This document shows, one piece after another, positions 49,941 through 62,397 of a stretch of DNA of 64,000 nucleotides. The notes under the pieces were generated by a model. It was not told the origin of the DNA, searched no databases, and saw only the letters and a list, made by a program, of their open reading frames with translations. The stretch lies in the NCBI GenBank assembly GCA_001600455.1, contig BCKC01000002.1, positions 3,486,171 through 3,550,170 of the forward strand. Direction: 5' to 3'. Origin of the DNA: Endocalyx cinctus (lineage: Eukaryota > Ascomycota > Sordariomycetes > Amphisphaeriales > Apiosporaceae). Position numbers and translations under genes: made by a program. The number at the start of each line of letters is the position of its first letter. Position 1 is the first letter of the stretch.

Positions 49941-52900
49941 ATTGAGTAGTACAGATGCTAGAGTCTGACAAAAATAACAATGAACAAAAACCTCCCGCAA
50001 TGCTATATTGTAAAACAGGTGATCTTGATTGTTTCCCCCTTCGATTGATAGCTGATCGTCGATGAGGGGAGATTTGCGGAAGTAATCAACTGGACAAACG
50101 TTTAAATAAGAATGGAGCTCGTCTTCCGACAATACTCAGTATGGTAACGAATTGGAAATTCCTTCTATAACATAACACTATTTACTATTCACCGATGTCA
50201 TAATTCAAGAGACATAAGCACAAACGAATGTGAGACTGTTCGTCATCGAAACAGTAACAAGGCAAAGAGAGGCTGAATGGAGGAGTAAATCAGAAAAAAT
50301 CAGGGATATATTAAAATCAAGATTTTCGGAGAATTTTTGGAGGAGGGAGGAGGGGGGACAATTGAGAAAATATATGCCTAGGTGTATGGTATTTATTGAC
50401 GAAACCCGTGGATGATGGGTAAAATTTGTTGAATTAGGTCTGAAGATCGGGCATAGGATATATGTGTAAAGACTTTCAAGGTTAAGTCTAAAAGCTGATC
50501 TACTTTTGCTAACCAGTTGTTTGGTAATGGTAATGGTAAAGTAAAAGTCAACGGTAGGCCGTATAGATTTAAGGTCTATTGCTGCTTCATAATGGTATGG
50601 ATAGTTTCCTATCACGGTGACTGTTAGTCAGCTCATGAAACTATTCAAATCGTTTTCCCACGAAAAATACTATTATCCAATAAAAATTCAAAAGGAATAA
50701 ACTGACTCGAAGATATTCATGACTGCTTACACAAACTATATACATACTGTACACAAGAAAGAAGAAGAGGAGGGAAAAAAAAACATGTTTCTTACAGTAA
50801 TTCCCAGTTTCGACTGGTACGACTAACACATGGTGCCCCGCAGAATATGTCAAGTCAAAAAAAGTATTAGGGTAAAGAGTCAAGTAGTATAGAACCAGCT
50901 CGGTGGTTTTTCTTTCTTTTCTCTTTTCTCTTTTCTCTTTTAACAAGTTAGAAGGATTGAGGGAAGAAGAGATATTATAAAAATATAAAAGAAAGACAGG
51001 GAAAACTGATAAGAGATATACAAAAATATGGTTTGAATGACCTTTTACTATGTACAAGTAAATACTTGTTGTCACTTGAAGAAAATATGGGTTCATGTGA
51101 GATGGGAAATCCGATATTCCCCCACCCCCAAAACCTCTCGTTGTTAAGGGTCCAACCCAAATATGCAGCCAAGTCTTTTTAGTATCTACCCCACTAAATG
51201 AACTAATGGGATCATCTAGCGTGTAGGTAAGCTCCCTGACTGGCTAACTGGCTGACTTGATAGGCCATGCCATGGGGCGGTATTTTCTTTTTCTTAACGA
51301 TAAGGCCCTGTTCAAAACTTACCCCTCAACCCCTCCTATCTATACTAGACTACTCCGTATACTATACTATACTAAGAAGTAGAAGTAGTATACTTCTTAC
51401 CTACTAAAGATACCTAAGAGATACTGAGGTACTGTATCTACGTAGGAATGTACTATTACTATTATTACACAGTAACTTCATTAACTGTCTAACCATCTCC
51501 AACGCCACCTCCAAAATACTCAAAGCTCACACGCCGTTCTTCAGATGTCCAGATTTGATCCTGAATATCCCTCGGATGTATCCATGGCTCATCTACCCAT
51601 ATCGGAGCGTAAATCCTATTGGATCAGTCTGTCTATATATAATTCGGAACACAGATGATCACCTAACTCGTGGCATTTTCTCATAGTCCCGTCTATCCAT
51701 CAAGTCGCAACGGGCTATACGACGTGTAACCTAAACGTGGCATTCCAGCTCTTCTTAGGTGTTGCTATTCCCCATCTATGCCTCGAGCTACCCTATCACT
51801 CACCGCAACTGAACCGAAGCTAGATGACTATAAAGAAGATACGAAGCTTTAAGAGCGTATAGATATCGGGATCCCAACTAAAAAAAAAAAAAAAAGGGAA
51901 TGGAGACCCGGTGAGAATAGTTTCTCGCCAGATTATGTCTAGCCAAGCAGTAGGTCTTCCGGTCTAGGTCTAAAACCATTGGGTCTATAGGGGTAGCTGC
52001 GCGGTTGGTACGTATACGTACGGATCTTCTCGCCGTACTCGCCAAAGTTTTGCGCTATACCACAGCCAAACTTGTTCACACCACGCCAGCACTGACAGCA
52101 AGCCACCTGTGCCATTGTCATGCAGGTGGATATGCATAAATCCCTTCGTACAGTTAGCACACTGCACTACAGCTCACCCAAAGTCAGGGGTCGGGCTAGC
52201 ACGCACATACAGTACGTACATACGCCATCAGCATTCGCGGTGCGTATACTACTTATTAAACGAGCGAGAAAAGCCCTTTCTGTTTTCTTTTCTTCTTCTG
52301 GTCGAGCGTAGTATGGAAATTCTAGGCTGAGATAGGATTAGAAAAAGATCTGCGAGAGGCGATCCCATCATTCGACCATCCCAGCCGGTTTCCCCGCCCC
52401 TCGATTGTCCAAAAGAATAAAGCTCTTAGCATGGATCTGCCCCCTCCATCCCGCTTTATTCCGCTATGGGACATTGGGAATCCATGGATAGAGCTGTTCT
52501 ATACTCCCTATATTTTCCCCCTTTTCCGCCCAAAAAAAAAAGTAGTCACGCTACCACCGCATAGATAAGGGTGGTTCTCTTTCATGCATTTTGTGTAGGT
52601 TCATTTCGATACTTGCCTATCAAGATATCAGATGGATGATAAGAAGTGAAATCTGTAACTTATCGCATCGCATCCACACATTTCACACGCTCACACCCAT
52701 ACCCAGACCGTGTTCCGGATCTGACATACTCGCGTGCCACTAAATGACAGCATCGGCTGACTCTTTCACGCCCACAAGGACCCCCTCGAAGTTCAGGTCA
52801 ACCCAGAACACACGAGTCCGGCTGACCCACCAGACAAATTATAGAAATTTCTGACTCGCGAAAATCCCATTTGTGACAAAAAAAAAGAATATACAAGCAA

Positions 52901-53841
52901 TATCTGATTGATTAGCCGAGCGAGGCGGTCAGCTTCGCTATGTATCATTTTATAGCAGGAGCGTACGCACTGGCTCTGACTAAGATATCGTAGGTTACGC
53001 ATGGCACCCGGCACCGCTTTTGAAGAGAAGAAAGTAAACACCTGGTTCTGTAGCAACACTCGAAAGTGAGCACCTAAAATATATCATACATTTTCAATTT
53101 CCTCTTACATAGTATTTAATAAATAAATAAAACTTATCGTTTTCCCTCCTAGTTAACTATGATTGCTAACTCATACCATTCATGCTATACCTATTATTTT
53201 CACTGAGTTGTAGGCCTGGGCGCTAATTTATAGGCAGCATGCCCACCAATCCAAATATGTATAACTGGATATTGTATGTCATTCGCCATACACCATACTG
53301 ATTAAATATCAAAAATAACTTTAAAGTTAATCTCTGGACTCAGTCGAGGAAAAAATACAATTCACTGGCTCCAGTTTAGATACTCCATAATATTATTATG
53401 TTTTTTTTTTCTTTTCCCATGGCAATTGTTGGGTGAAAACACCATATCTAGGAGTTTACCAGTTGTGAAGGGGTACCATACTAGCAGATGCTATATGCGG
53501 CTGTTAAAAAATCAAGGATATCCTTTGGACTCTCCAAGATAACAAGAACCGGTCACGTTCGCATCAACGCTAAGAGGTAATTAAGGAAAGTGATTTCTAT
53601 CTATCTACGAAGGTAATGCTTATCATTACTTACACCATCTCTTTAGAAAGATTTGACGAGAGTCTTGTTTCAGTGAGATTTATGAATTACATTATACAGT
53701 TAATCAGAAACTATTTTCCGCCTGCATGCCTTCATCAGGAGAGCCCTATAAACAACGCCGGCGGGAGTCACCGATAATGCCTCAACGTCAAATACCGTAA
53801 CCGTACCCATCGCGGGAAACCAGGATGAATCTCCTTCCCGT
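49941..53841. other. 3.9-kb spacer without recognised genes
   Basis: Between the F-box gene and the GNAT gene. AT-rich with homopolymers (A15 near 51880), an imperfect CTTTT repeat near 50915-50940, and TACTA/ACTAT words near 51350-51400. The short frames have no domain signal. No RNA gene was recognised. Confidence 0.45.
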
Positions 53842-55650
53842 CTAGCCAGTGGCACATATGTGACGGAATGTGAGCCTATCGAGCCATCCATCGTTGATGT
53901 GCATGTTTCTAGCGTCCTTGCATACCTTGCCATCATAACGTACCAGGAAGAGATCGAATGTAGTTTCGAGAAAGTCCCAAATCCACTTGAATTCTTCTTG
54001 CGCTCGCGTCATGCGCTCATTCTTGTAGCTCCGAATGAGGACATCCATCTCAATGTAATACCAGTAACGAACGTTAAACGGGGGTCTTAGGAATCGCTCG
54101 TCCTTGCCTGGATTGACAAATTGATATCCCATCTTGGCAGTATATTTAGAAGAGCAGATCATGACGATAACGTCGAGAAGTGCAGTACCGACCCTCTTCT
54201 TGCGGTAGTCTGGGTGTACGACAACGGTGAGCTTGCCCCCGATTTTGTTCCTGGTGGAGTAGGATCCCATTATTCCTCTTTGTGAGTCGACAAAGGCGAA
54301 CCCGATGATCTTGCTATCTTCAACCTTCGTGTGTGGTGTATACCAGCCCTCTACGGCAACCAAGAAGGGCATATTTTCATTGCAGCAGCTTTTGAAGAAA
54401 TCATGGAATTTGTAAAGCTCTACGGGTAGTGCGTCTACAAGTCTGTAGCTTTCCTTGACCTCTTGATTGTATATAGCCAATATCTGCTCAACGTCGCTCT
54501 CAACTGCTGGGCGAAGGTGACTAGGAATTCGGATTTCTGTAGGGCTGTGTTCAGATTCAAGTGGAGGAGTTGGTTCTCGCGCACGGGCTGCCATAATTAC
54601 GTCCTTCTCGGCCTTTCGAATTGCTTTAAATCTTCTGGCTTCCTCCAATTCCGAACGTCTGACATCAATGTAGGACTGGGAACTCATGTTCATCTTTGGG
54701 TGGTTCTTCAAGTCCGCTGGTGCGATATTAGCATCTATCAAAACTTTTTTTTTCTTGATAATAGACTTACGTCGGCACCGCTTAGTTCCAGAATAATTGA
54801 TTGGCTTCATAAGAGCACCAGTCATAGTATCGATATCTGAAAACTCATTATGTTCGACCTGCTTCTCGAGAAAGTCGGCCTTAACATCATGAATATCTTT
54901 GAGCCACTGCTTAACAAGTACTTGCAGATATGATGGAACTTCGTAATGGATGGTATCTTGATGGGAATCTGTCGATTCCTCTTCAAAATACTGCGTCTGT
55001 TCCGTTTTCCGTCTCGGTAGGCGTGTTTCATTCCAATCCTGATCGTCATAATATATACTAGAAAACTTTCCACGAATGTCACGCTCAACATCCCAAAAGT
55101 TTACTCCTTCCTTGATAGGGTCTTCGAAGCTTGGGACTTTCCCATCCTCTAGATCGATGTCACTGGGTAGTTCTCCCTCCCTAGCCTTCGGCTTTGTGCA
55201 AGTCCCTGTGGCGTTGGCGAGAGCTTCGGCAGTAAGAACTTGAGTTGGACCTTCATTCTCCTCCAAGTTGGTGGCACCGGCCAAAATCGATCGTTCATTG
55301 ATTTGACTGTGTCCGCAAGGTATCTCGATCTGACTCACTCGTTCTTTGGAGACAGTACTTTCCTGAGCTTCATCTCTAGTTATGGTTATTTGATGCTCTG
55401 GCTTTATAGCACTATCATGAGACTCTGCGGATGGGCTCGTCCATCGAGAACGTTCCATAATTGTGGATTCATCAGCCAAGAAGAACGGAGTCATGGCCGA
55501 AGAGTGGACAATGGTAGGATCATCCAAGTTTCCCATTTTGGATTTAATGTTGTCATCGCCATGGGTTAGATCTTCCTTCGCGGCGGGACTAGCTGAGGTT
55601 GCCGCGACCTCAACGCCGTCGACCCAAACATGGCGGTTTGGATGCTTCAT
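53842..55650 (-). CDS. GNAT-fold acetyltransferase with long N-terminal region
   Basis: Intronless 602-aa protein. The C-terminal part is a GNAT acetyltransferase: it begins at about residue 375 (SHLRPAVESDVEQILAIYNQ), includes KIIGFAFVDSQRG and KLTVVVHPDYRKKRVGTALL, where RKKRVG at about 481 is the acetyl-CoA pyrophosphate-binding (R/Q-x-x-G-x-G/A) motif, and continues with a family-specific segment RPPFNVRYWYYIEMDVLIRS. The first 370 residues are acidic and mostly disordered, with basic patches (KRCRRKSIIKKKK) and a helical stretch SELEEARRFKAIRKAEKDVI. Such two-part proteins are common in filamentous ascomycetes and of unknown substrate. The start at 55650 is the only sensible in-frame ATG. 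It could acetylate proteins or small molecules; the sequence does not say which. Confidence 0.82.
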   Translation of the reverse strand: MKHPNRHVWVDGVEVAATSASPAAKEDLTHGDDNIKSKMGNLDDPTIVHSSAMTPFFLADESTIMERSRWTSPSAESHDSAIKPEHQITITRDEAQESTVSKERVSQIEIPCGHSQINERSILAGATNLEENEGPTQVLTAEALANATGTCTKPKAREGELPSDIDLEDGKVPSFEDPIKEGVNFWDVERDIRGKFSSIYYDDQDWNETRLPRRKTEQTQYFEEESTDSHQDTIHYEVPSYLQVLVKQWLKDIHDVKADFLEKQVEHNEFSDIDTMTGALMKPINYSGTKRCRRKSIIKKKKVLIDANIAPADLKNHPKMNMSSQSYIDVRRSELEEARRFKAIRKAEKDVIMAARAREPTPPLESEHSPTEIRIPSHLRPAVESDVEQILAIYNQEVKESYRLVDALPVELYKFHDFFKSCCNENMPFLVAVEGWYTPHTKVEDSKIIGFAFVDSQRGIMGSYSTRNKIGGKLTVVVHPDYRKKRVGTALLDVIVMICSSKYTAKMGYQFVNPGKDERFLRPPFNVRYWYYIEMDVLIRSYKNERMTRAQEEFKWIWDFLETTFDLFLVRYDGKVCKDARNMHINDGWLDRLTFRHICATG

Positions 55651-57708
55651 TGTGAATGATATTAACTAGTGATCAGAATTTGAAGTTAGTTTCTGATGAT
55701 ATGTAACAGTTAATTATTAGTAGATGCATAAAGAACTATAAGACCAATTTGGGTGCAATACCAACTACAGCTAAAGGCTATCATCGACGTAAGAAGAAAT
55801 TTGACTTTGGTTTGAATTATGAAACAATAAGTTCATCTTTTCGGGGGGAAATAGCTGGAGACATATGGTCTCCGAAGTGAAGATTGATCAGAACTTACCA
55901 AATAGTACACTTTTGTTTATGTCCTGAGTGCCAGCAAAATGCTACCACCACTTAATCTCATTCAAGGGAAGATACAGAGAATCGATCAGTTGATTACAAG
56001 AGATCAATTTTGATGGCCCTGCAGCGTCCCTAAGCTCGTGGCTATTACTCCATTGTCATCAGTGTTAGAAAATTATAATTAATCATAATAAGTAGAACAC
56101 ATACCTTATAGACGAAGTCGAGTAAATTACCACTTAAAGTAATTAGAAGGAAGTTTATGGCTTATTGAAGATAGAGGAAACTGGCAACATGAAGAAGGCG
56201 AGTAAAAGTAAGAGTAGTGAGCAGTAAGTAGGGTCGAGATAAACAAGTTAAAAGACTGACGAGAAGGTAGAGAAAATGGTAGAACTTTGAGTAAAGGAGA
56301 CTACACGTTGGCAAACATTCCTTGATGAACAAACGTATATTATTTAAAGTAGAAGGTACAATATGCGGTAAATATCTGGACTAAGCGTACCTTCCTAATA
56401 AACAACCATCGAGAAGTTTGGTATTTTAGGAAAGAGCATTTACATAGAAATGGTACAATTACATACCTACCTCCCTTAGGTAGGTAGGTACCCAGTTTCT
56501 ACTACTGTTTATATTTAAATTCTAATTAACATGTGAAAGATTCTAACTTTGTTTAATATGAGGATTTCTAGGATACCCTCTTATATCTAAAACAGTTATG
56601 TATTGATTATGAAAACGATATTATATAAATTTAATATTTCACCAACCGTATAGAAATGCTTAGATGTATAAATATGAATATGAATATGAATGAATAGAAG
56701 ACACTAATAGGAGTGAAGTATAATATAATTATTTCTGCTACCTAGAATGGTTACCCGTATAGGTACGGGTGTAAGCTTAGACGAGGCACGATATTAATAT
56801 CATGTATATCTTGTACATAGCTTATTAGTAGATGTTCAATATTAAAGACAATGAATCTACGATGAAGCTGTCGTCTCATATTCGAAAATTAATGAATCAA
56901 AATAGGGATTTTTACTCTCACAAGGGGAGCAAATATTTATGACGGCTAGATAAATACCAGGGGAAAACGAAGATAGTACTTGAAATATAGCCACTTTGAT
57001 GTTATGCTATTTAGCCACGGTTTTCTATTTGAATTTATTTGTCATGGAGGCAAACTCAAGATAAAATGAATATAGAGAAATTAAAATTTGCTACATAGCC
57101 CGTTTATATATACAGCCAATTTTGACCGAGCTTTACCTGTACGATCTAAAATAAAAAGAGTCGAGAAGGGTTGCAACATCATATAGTCACACCCAAAAGT
57201 TACCCTCACCAATTTCCTTTGTCGTGCATGATCCTGAGCTGGTGCCGCTTTAACCTGAGCCGTGGGTGAGCCGAGCCGAGCTTGATCGGTCAGGGACACA
57301 TGGCTAAGTTGCTTTATTTTTGTTAAATTAGCTGTATACGATCGTATTATTCAAATGCAATATACTATTATTCTGTAAATTTCTTGTTGTTCTAATTCTC
57401 AAGTTCAAGAGATTTCCGTAGGATTAGGAGATATTCCCCTTGAGGGGGAATATCACCTGACTTGTACGTACTATACCAAAATAGCTGTACGATAGTATGA
57501 TTAGCCCCTATTACCAGTATTCCAACACTCATACTAGAATTAATACTTACGTAGATAAGTGCTCCATGTAAATATTCGAACAGAAAGAGGTATTTCTAGT
57601 GTATTAGTCTGAAACCTGAAAGTTGTAACATTCTCAAAAGAAAGAAAAAAACTGTAAATACTCATGAAATAGCATCCTCATCCTAACTAAGAGAGGAAGC
57701 TAGTCGAT
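55651..57708. other. 2.1-kb AT-rich spacer
   Basis: No gene recognised. It contains a short (GAATAT)n stretch near 56675-56695, TAGG/TACC words near 56465-56490, and a perfect 10-bp hairpin at 57430-57454 (GATATTCCCC pairing with GGGGAATATC). Confidence 0.45.
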
Positions 57709-58878
57709 TTAAGCAGTAAATTTTCTATGTAGGAATGATTTCATCAATTCGGCGATTTCCTCCGGCTTCTCTAATGGAGACCAGTGACCACTATCCACGG
57801 TATTCTCTTCCAAGTTGGGCACATAATTTCCCTGTTTGGCGGGTAATGACAGTTCTGGCCTGCAAATAGGCTCGTGCATGGACCAAATGTGACAGGTAGG
57901 CACCCGAACGATGAATCTATCATTGTCGAGATTCCGAATAGCATCATTCTGGATTTCGGAATGCATGGCTTTGTAGTAGCATAGAGGAGCCTCGAAACCG
58001 TCCCGCTCAAAGCGTTCCAAGAATGCGCGTCGAAGTTTTGGGTCTCGAGCGTATCCACGAAGCTGAACCTTCCAATTCTGATCACTCAACCACCTGCGCA
58101 TCTCCCCCCTCTTGCACTATATCTGCTTCATCTAGTCGCGAGGTTCGCCGTGCATGGCGTGGAAGAAGCGGTCTAAATTCGCATTTATCAGTGCTGGCGC
58201 ATTGTCAGAAATGAAGAATTTGTGATACGCATAGGCGGGATATCCCCAGGCCGCCTCGAAGAATGCATTCAACTCCTGATGCTTCGGAGGATTAGCAGAC
58301 GGTACTATGTAGCCTGGACCTAGCAAGATTAGGCCCTCCACCCTGCTTGGATGGTGAATGTATAGCATTTGCGCGACGACAGCACCAAAATCACGTCCAA
58401 CTGACACGACTTTCGCCACGTGTTCAGCGTCTAGTATCTCGACTAGATCGCCAGTGTGCCCAGCGTAGCTGTAGGCAGATGGATCTGTAGGCATGGATGT
58501 GTTCTGATACGTCACAAGTTGTGATGGTCTCAGAAATTGATGGGTTGATTGTTGATCTATTTCTTATCTTCTTTAGCATCTGCTAAAGGTGAGAAAAACT
58601 ATCTACTTATATGCTTATTATATCACGTGCTTATAGTATCACGTAATCTTAGTTGCATACCCTCTTATCTATTATTACATGTTCGAATATCCAAGAAGGT
58701 CGGGTATGATCAATCGGTATTGAGTCAGCTTCTTCGCAATTTCATCCCAGATTTGAGCGCAGTCGGGAAAGCCGTGCTGCAGAAGAAGAGTCGGCCCGGT
58801 GTTGTTGGCGGCAGAGACAAAGTATGAGAAAGTAAATCCTCTAGATGTTGTGATTGATTTGCGCTCAAAGGACTCCAT
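57709..58878 (-). pseudogene. Epoxide hydrolase-like alpha/beta hydrolase with two in-frame TAG codons
   Basis: Alpha/beta-hydrolase of the soluble epoxide hydrolase group, which opens epoxides to diols. Recognisable parts in order on the minus strand: the HGFPD oxyanion-hole motif (about 58780), SVGRDFGAVVAQ with the nucleophile Asp (about 58395), a cap-domain Tyr region (AYAYHKFF), the acid-loop segment CHIWSMHEPIC, and the catalytic-His motif DSGHWSPLEKPEEI near the end. All lie in the same frame. However, TAG interrupts at 58134-58132 and again at 58119-58117, four codons apart, with no room for an intron. The first exon also runs into TAATAATAG at 58677, and the only canonical splice I find (donor at 58678, acceptor before 58528) would add about nine unusual residues. 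I therefore treat it as a recent pseudogene; sequencing error at both TAGs is the alternative. Confidence 0.72.
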
Positions 58879-61800
58879 GATAATTTATTTCGTTGTAAAT
58901 AATCCAAAAACATTCATCAAACAGCGTGATGGAGAAGAAAAGTCTAGCGGTAAAGTATGAGTTCAGAATGAGATGGCTGTCTAGGCGTGGTAGTTACTGA
59001 CTATCAGCTACAAGGTGGGATAAGAAAAGGCCATCAAGCCATCAGAAAACTCCGGCTCTATCAGCACTAGAGGTGATCTTGCAGCCAACAGAAAGGCCTG
59101 AGTCTATAGTTATATTTATTGATTCATCTATTCATTGATTTGAGCAGTGTGATCGACCTGTGCAGAAACCGGGGTCAATACAACTTTCCATTAACTGTGT
59201 GATTTACGGTGTCCGGTTGGTTTGTTTCTTTCAATGGAAGACCTGAGTAGATTGAGGCAAATACTGCGTTGGTGAGTGGCAATGTTGCATAAGAAAATTC
59301 ACACAAAGTACCCGTAATCTGCGCTACTACTCTATGCATGTAAAGGGATTGTGATATCAGTTCCATTGCCATTAAGCTGGCACGCCTAAATAACATGTTA
59401 ATAAGTGGAATAATACAGCCAAGAACAATAACATATTTAGAATTGGAATATATCATCAGAGATGGATTAGCGACAACAGGACAGCTTTCTCGGGAAATGT
59501 CGCTCGAGCACACGATGGAATCTTGCATCTCACCTAAATATGCTTTACCATGAGCGCTGGCCAGAAGGTCCGCCATTAATATAAGAGCCTTAGGTTCAGG
59601 TAAGCAGTTACCCCTGAATTGAGATGCTAAAAAGCATTAGCATATCACAACTTGAAATTCCAGGTACGATCAACGGGCCAAGTGGCATACCTAGTTCTAT
59701 TACGAAGAATAATAATTAGTAGATTTGCTAACTTGTTCCATGACCAGTTATTGTCGTTTAACAGGGGCCGCTGCAAATCATCTGAAGCTCGTTAGGCCCA
59801 CAAAGCTCGAGGAAAATGCTTGAAGAACTAGTTCTAGTATCTTGACAGCAGCCTCTATCCATAGATATCGGTTGTGGTCTTTGTATCATGTGATATACTG
59901 CTTTTGATAGTTTAAAAATGGGTGTATGTTAATCATGTCAAGGTGGAACATATTTATTATCACCCAACTAGTCACATGCCTCGTCACAGTCCTTGAGATT
60001 TGACCAACAACGTATTTCACGATACCATATCCGCAAAAGCCTCCTGTACCACGTGGAATCCTGATTAAAGCATTTGTTCGTGCGTCGTGTGATTCAAATC
60101 GGAGAATAAATGACAAGGGTCCAAATAGTCCGCCATCGGAAAGCCGCAGCTCTGCTGAAACTGACTATAGAGAAAGGGGGTTTCTTTGTCTTCCTAAGAG
60201 TCTTATAAAATATATATCCAAAATATACCGAAGATTATCAAGAAATTATTATAAGCCATTAAATATGAATGGGAATATTCTGTTGGCATATAAAGGGACA
60301 GGGTATCAAATTTCTTGAGAAACAGGCATTCTACTTAACATCATTCGGCTTAGGACGACAATCTTGGTGCAACTGGTACTGATGACTGAATAGAATTAGC
60401 GGTGTGCTCTTTTACTTAAACGTATGTAGGTTTTGACTTTTCATCCGTCTCCGTATTTTAGAGTATGAGATCCGTGGATGTGATTAGGTTTCAAATCTGA
60501 AAAGTGAAAAACAACGTCCATTTGACTGCTGCTCTAGGACTCAGGAAAATTATTAACCATTAAGTTGTCTCATACTTTTACTTAATGATTTTGTAAGCAA
60601 TCAGCATGAATAATATCTCTCGTGGCGTCCAAATATTCCCCCAAGGTTGGTAGAACAAGAGTGCTTTATTTGAAGTTAAGGATAAGTATCATAATTAATT
60701 ATAATTATTTGATTTTTACATTTTGGAGGTGATTGAGAAAGGGGGGATAAGAAGATAACTTTCTTTGTGTCAATATATCCTCTCCCAATAAGTCTTTGAT
60801 ATACATAATATTTATCAAGAGAATTCATTGTTCGAGAAGCTTCTGTTCTTATTCCCACGATTTATTCTGTAGTGGTACAACTCGATCTCGTGGAGAGAGA
60901 GAGAGGAAAAAAAGGCCAATGCCGATTAACCGCTTCTAAGAAAAGAATTAAGTTTGCATGCCTCCAATTTCAACCCCGTCGCTGTCGCAGATTACGAACT
61001 ATATGTAGCAATATAAGGTTGAATAAACTCTATCTCGAGACTCTATTTATCGCATGACCCAGTTTCTTCCATCAATGAGAACCCCAAGCCACATGAATTT
61101 CCTTTTCTATCGCCACGCAACGTGAATTTCTCCCAGCTTAGACTTTTTTTTTTTTTTTTTTTTTTTTTGTAATTAAGCTTGGCTTGTAGCTTTACGTACT
61201 TTGAACACGACCAAGTAAATTGAGACTTCATTCTATGATCATTGCTCTTCCCATCGCCTCATGATTCATTTAAGCTCAATTTTCTATTGATCATCATTCT
61301 ATCGTCATGGAAGTTTAGTAAGTTAAAGGTCAAAATTCACGTTGGCCAATAGTATTACTCGAAGTCAGCTTTTAGCCGATACCGTTAAGTTCGTACCTTT
61401 GTGGGACTCCCGACATAACGCCATACATACATGGCAATACTGAAGCGCTCATCTGAATGTTGTGCTTTCGTGTTTTGGGATGACTGGTAATACAACGTTT
61501 GAGTGGATGCTGCCGATGACATCTTTGGTTGCACGATAACTGTACAGCTAATATGCAGTCTCCCCAGGTAAATGCGTTCTCCTCGGGCGGCTTTATCCGT
61601 CAAGATTGGGTTGTCTTTATCGAGTGATACTTCCTACACAGGGCTGATTTGGTGTTTAATGAGTGGTACTACTTGGTGTATATTACTACTCAACGCTATC
61701 CTAAGGATGTTGCCCACGATGCTTCGAAGATCTTCTGGAGACTTGCTAGTCGCAGGGCAATCACGTAGCAATTCCCTGTGCCAAGGACACCATGCCTCGC

Positions 61801-62397
61801 ACAGCGAGCTAATGAAGCTCGATTATTCAAGTTTCCAACTCTAGATATCGATTCGTATATCTGAGCAAGTTTTAAGTTTTTATCTGCTTTCGATCCAGGG
61901 GTTGTATTGCTTGAATGGCCACTATCCTCTCTGATGATCTTCATTCCAGGTCAACTCGGAGCAGTAGAGATGTGGCTGATCATATCACCAATATCACCTC
62001 TCCCGACTTCGGTACATCTAATCTCGTATTCAAAACTTTTCACCCGCATACATGCCTTGTGTCATACGAGGTAATGTAGGTCTCTCATCATCGTTCACTA
62101 ATCTCTCCAAGATAAAAGATCTTGTTGGGGCGGGGTTCCATACGGGAGTAGGACGAAGATATATAATGTTACCTATCCCCTCGCTCGTTCTTCCATAATT
62201 TTTCCATTTGCTCACCAGGATATTCTTCTTTCTGTCCTTCGTTTTATCATTTTGCAGCAGATCCTCTGATATTCTTATTTACAGTAAGACCTTTTCTGGC
62301 CCGTAAATCTTCTCATCACTATCAAGAAGTAGAGATATCAGCCCACCTTCGCTTGATTCAGCCCTATATACCATACAAAAACAAAACCAAGAAAAAA
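58879..62397. other. 3.5-kb AT-rich spacer
   Basis: No supported gene. It includes a run of 25 T at 61144-61168 and scattered short frames without domains. One 133-codon minus-strand frame (59175-59576) was considered and not accepted. Confidence 0.45.

Noticed and set aside
59175..59576. 133-codon minus-strand frame
   Set aside because: It has an ATG and a moderately hydrophobic middle, but no recognisable family, no flanking exons and AT-rich codons; I cannot separate it from chance.
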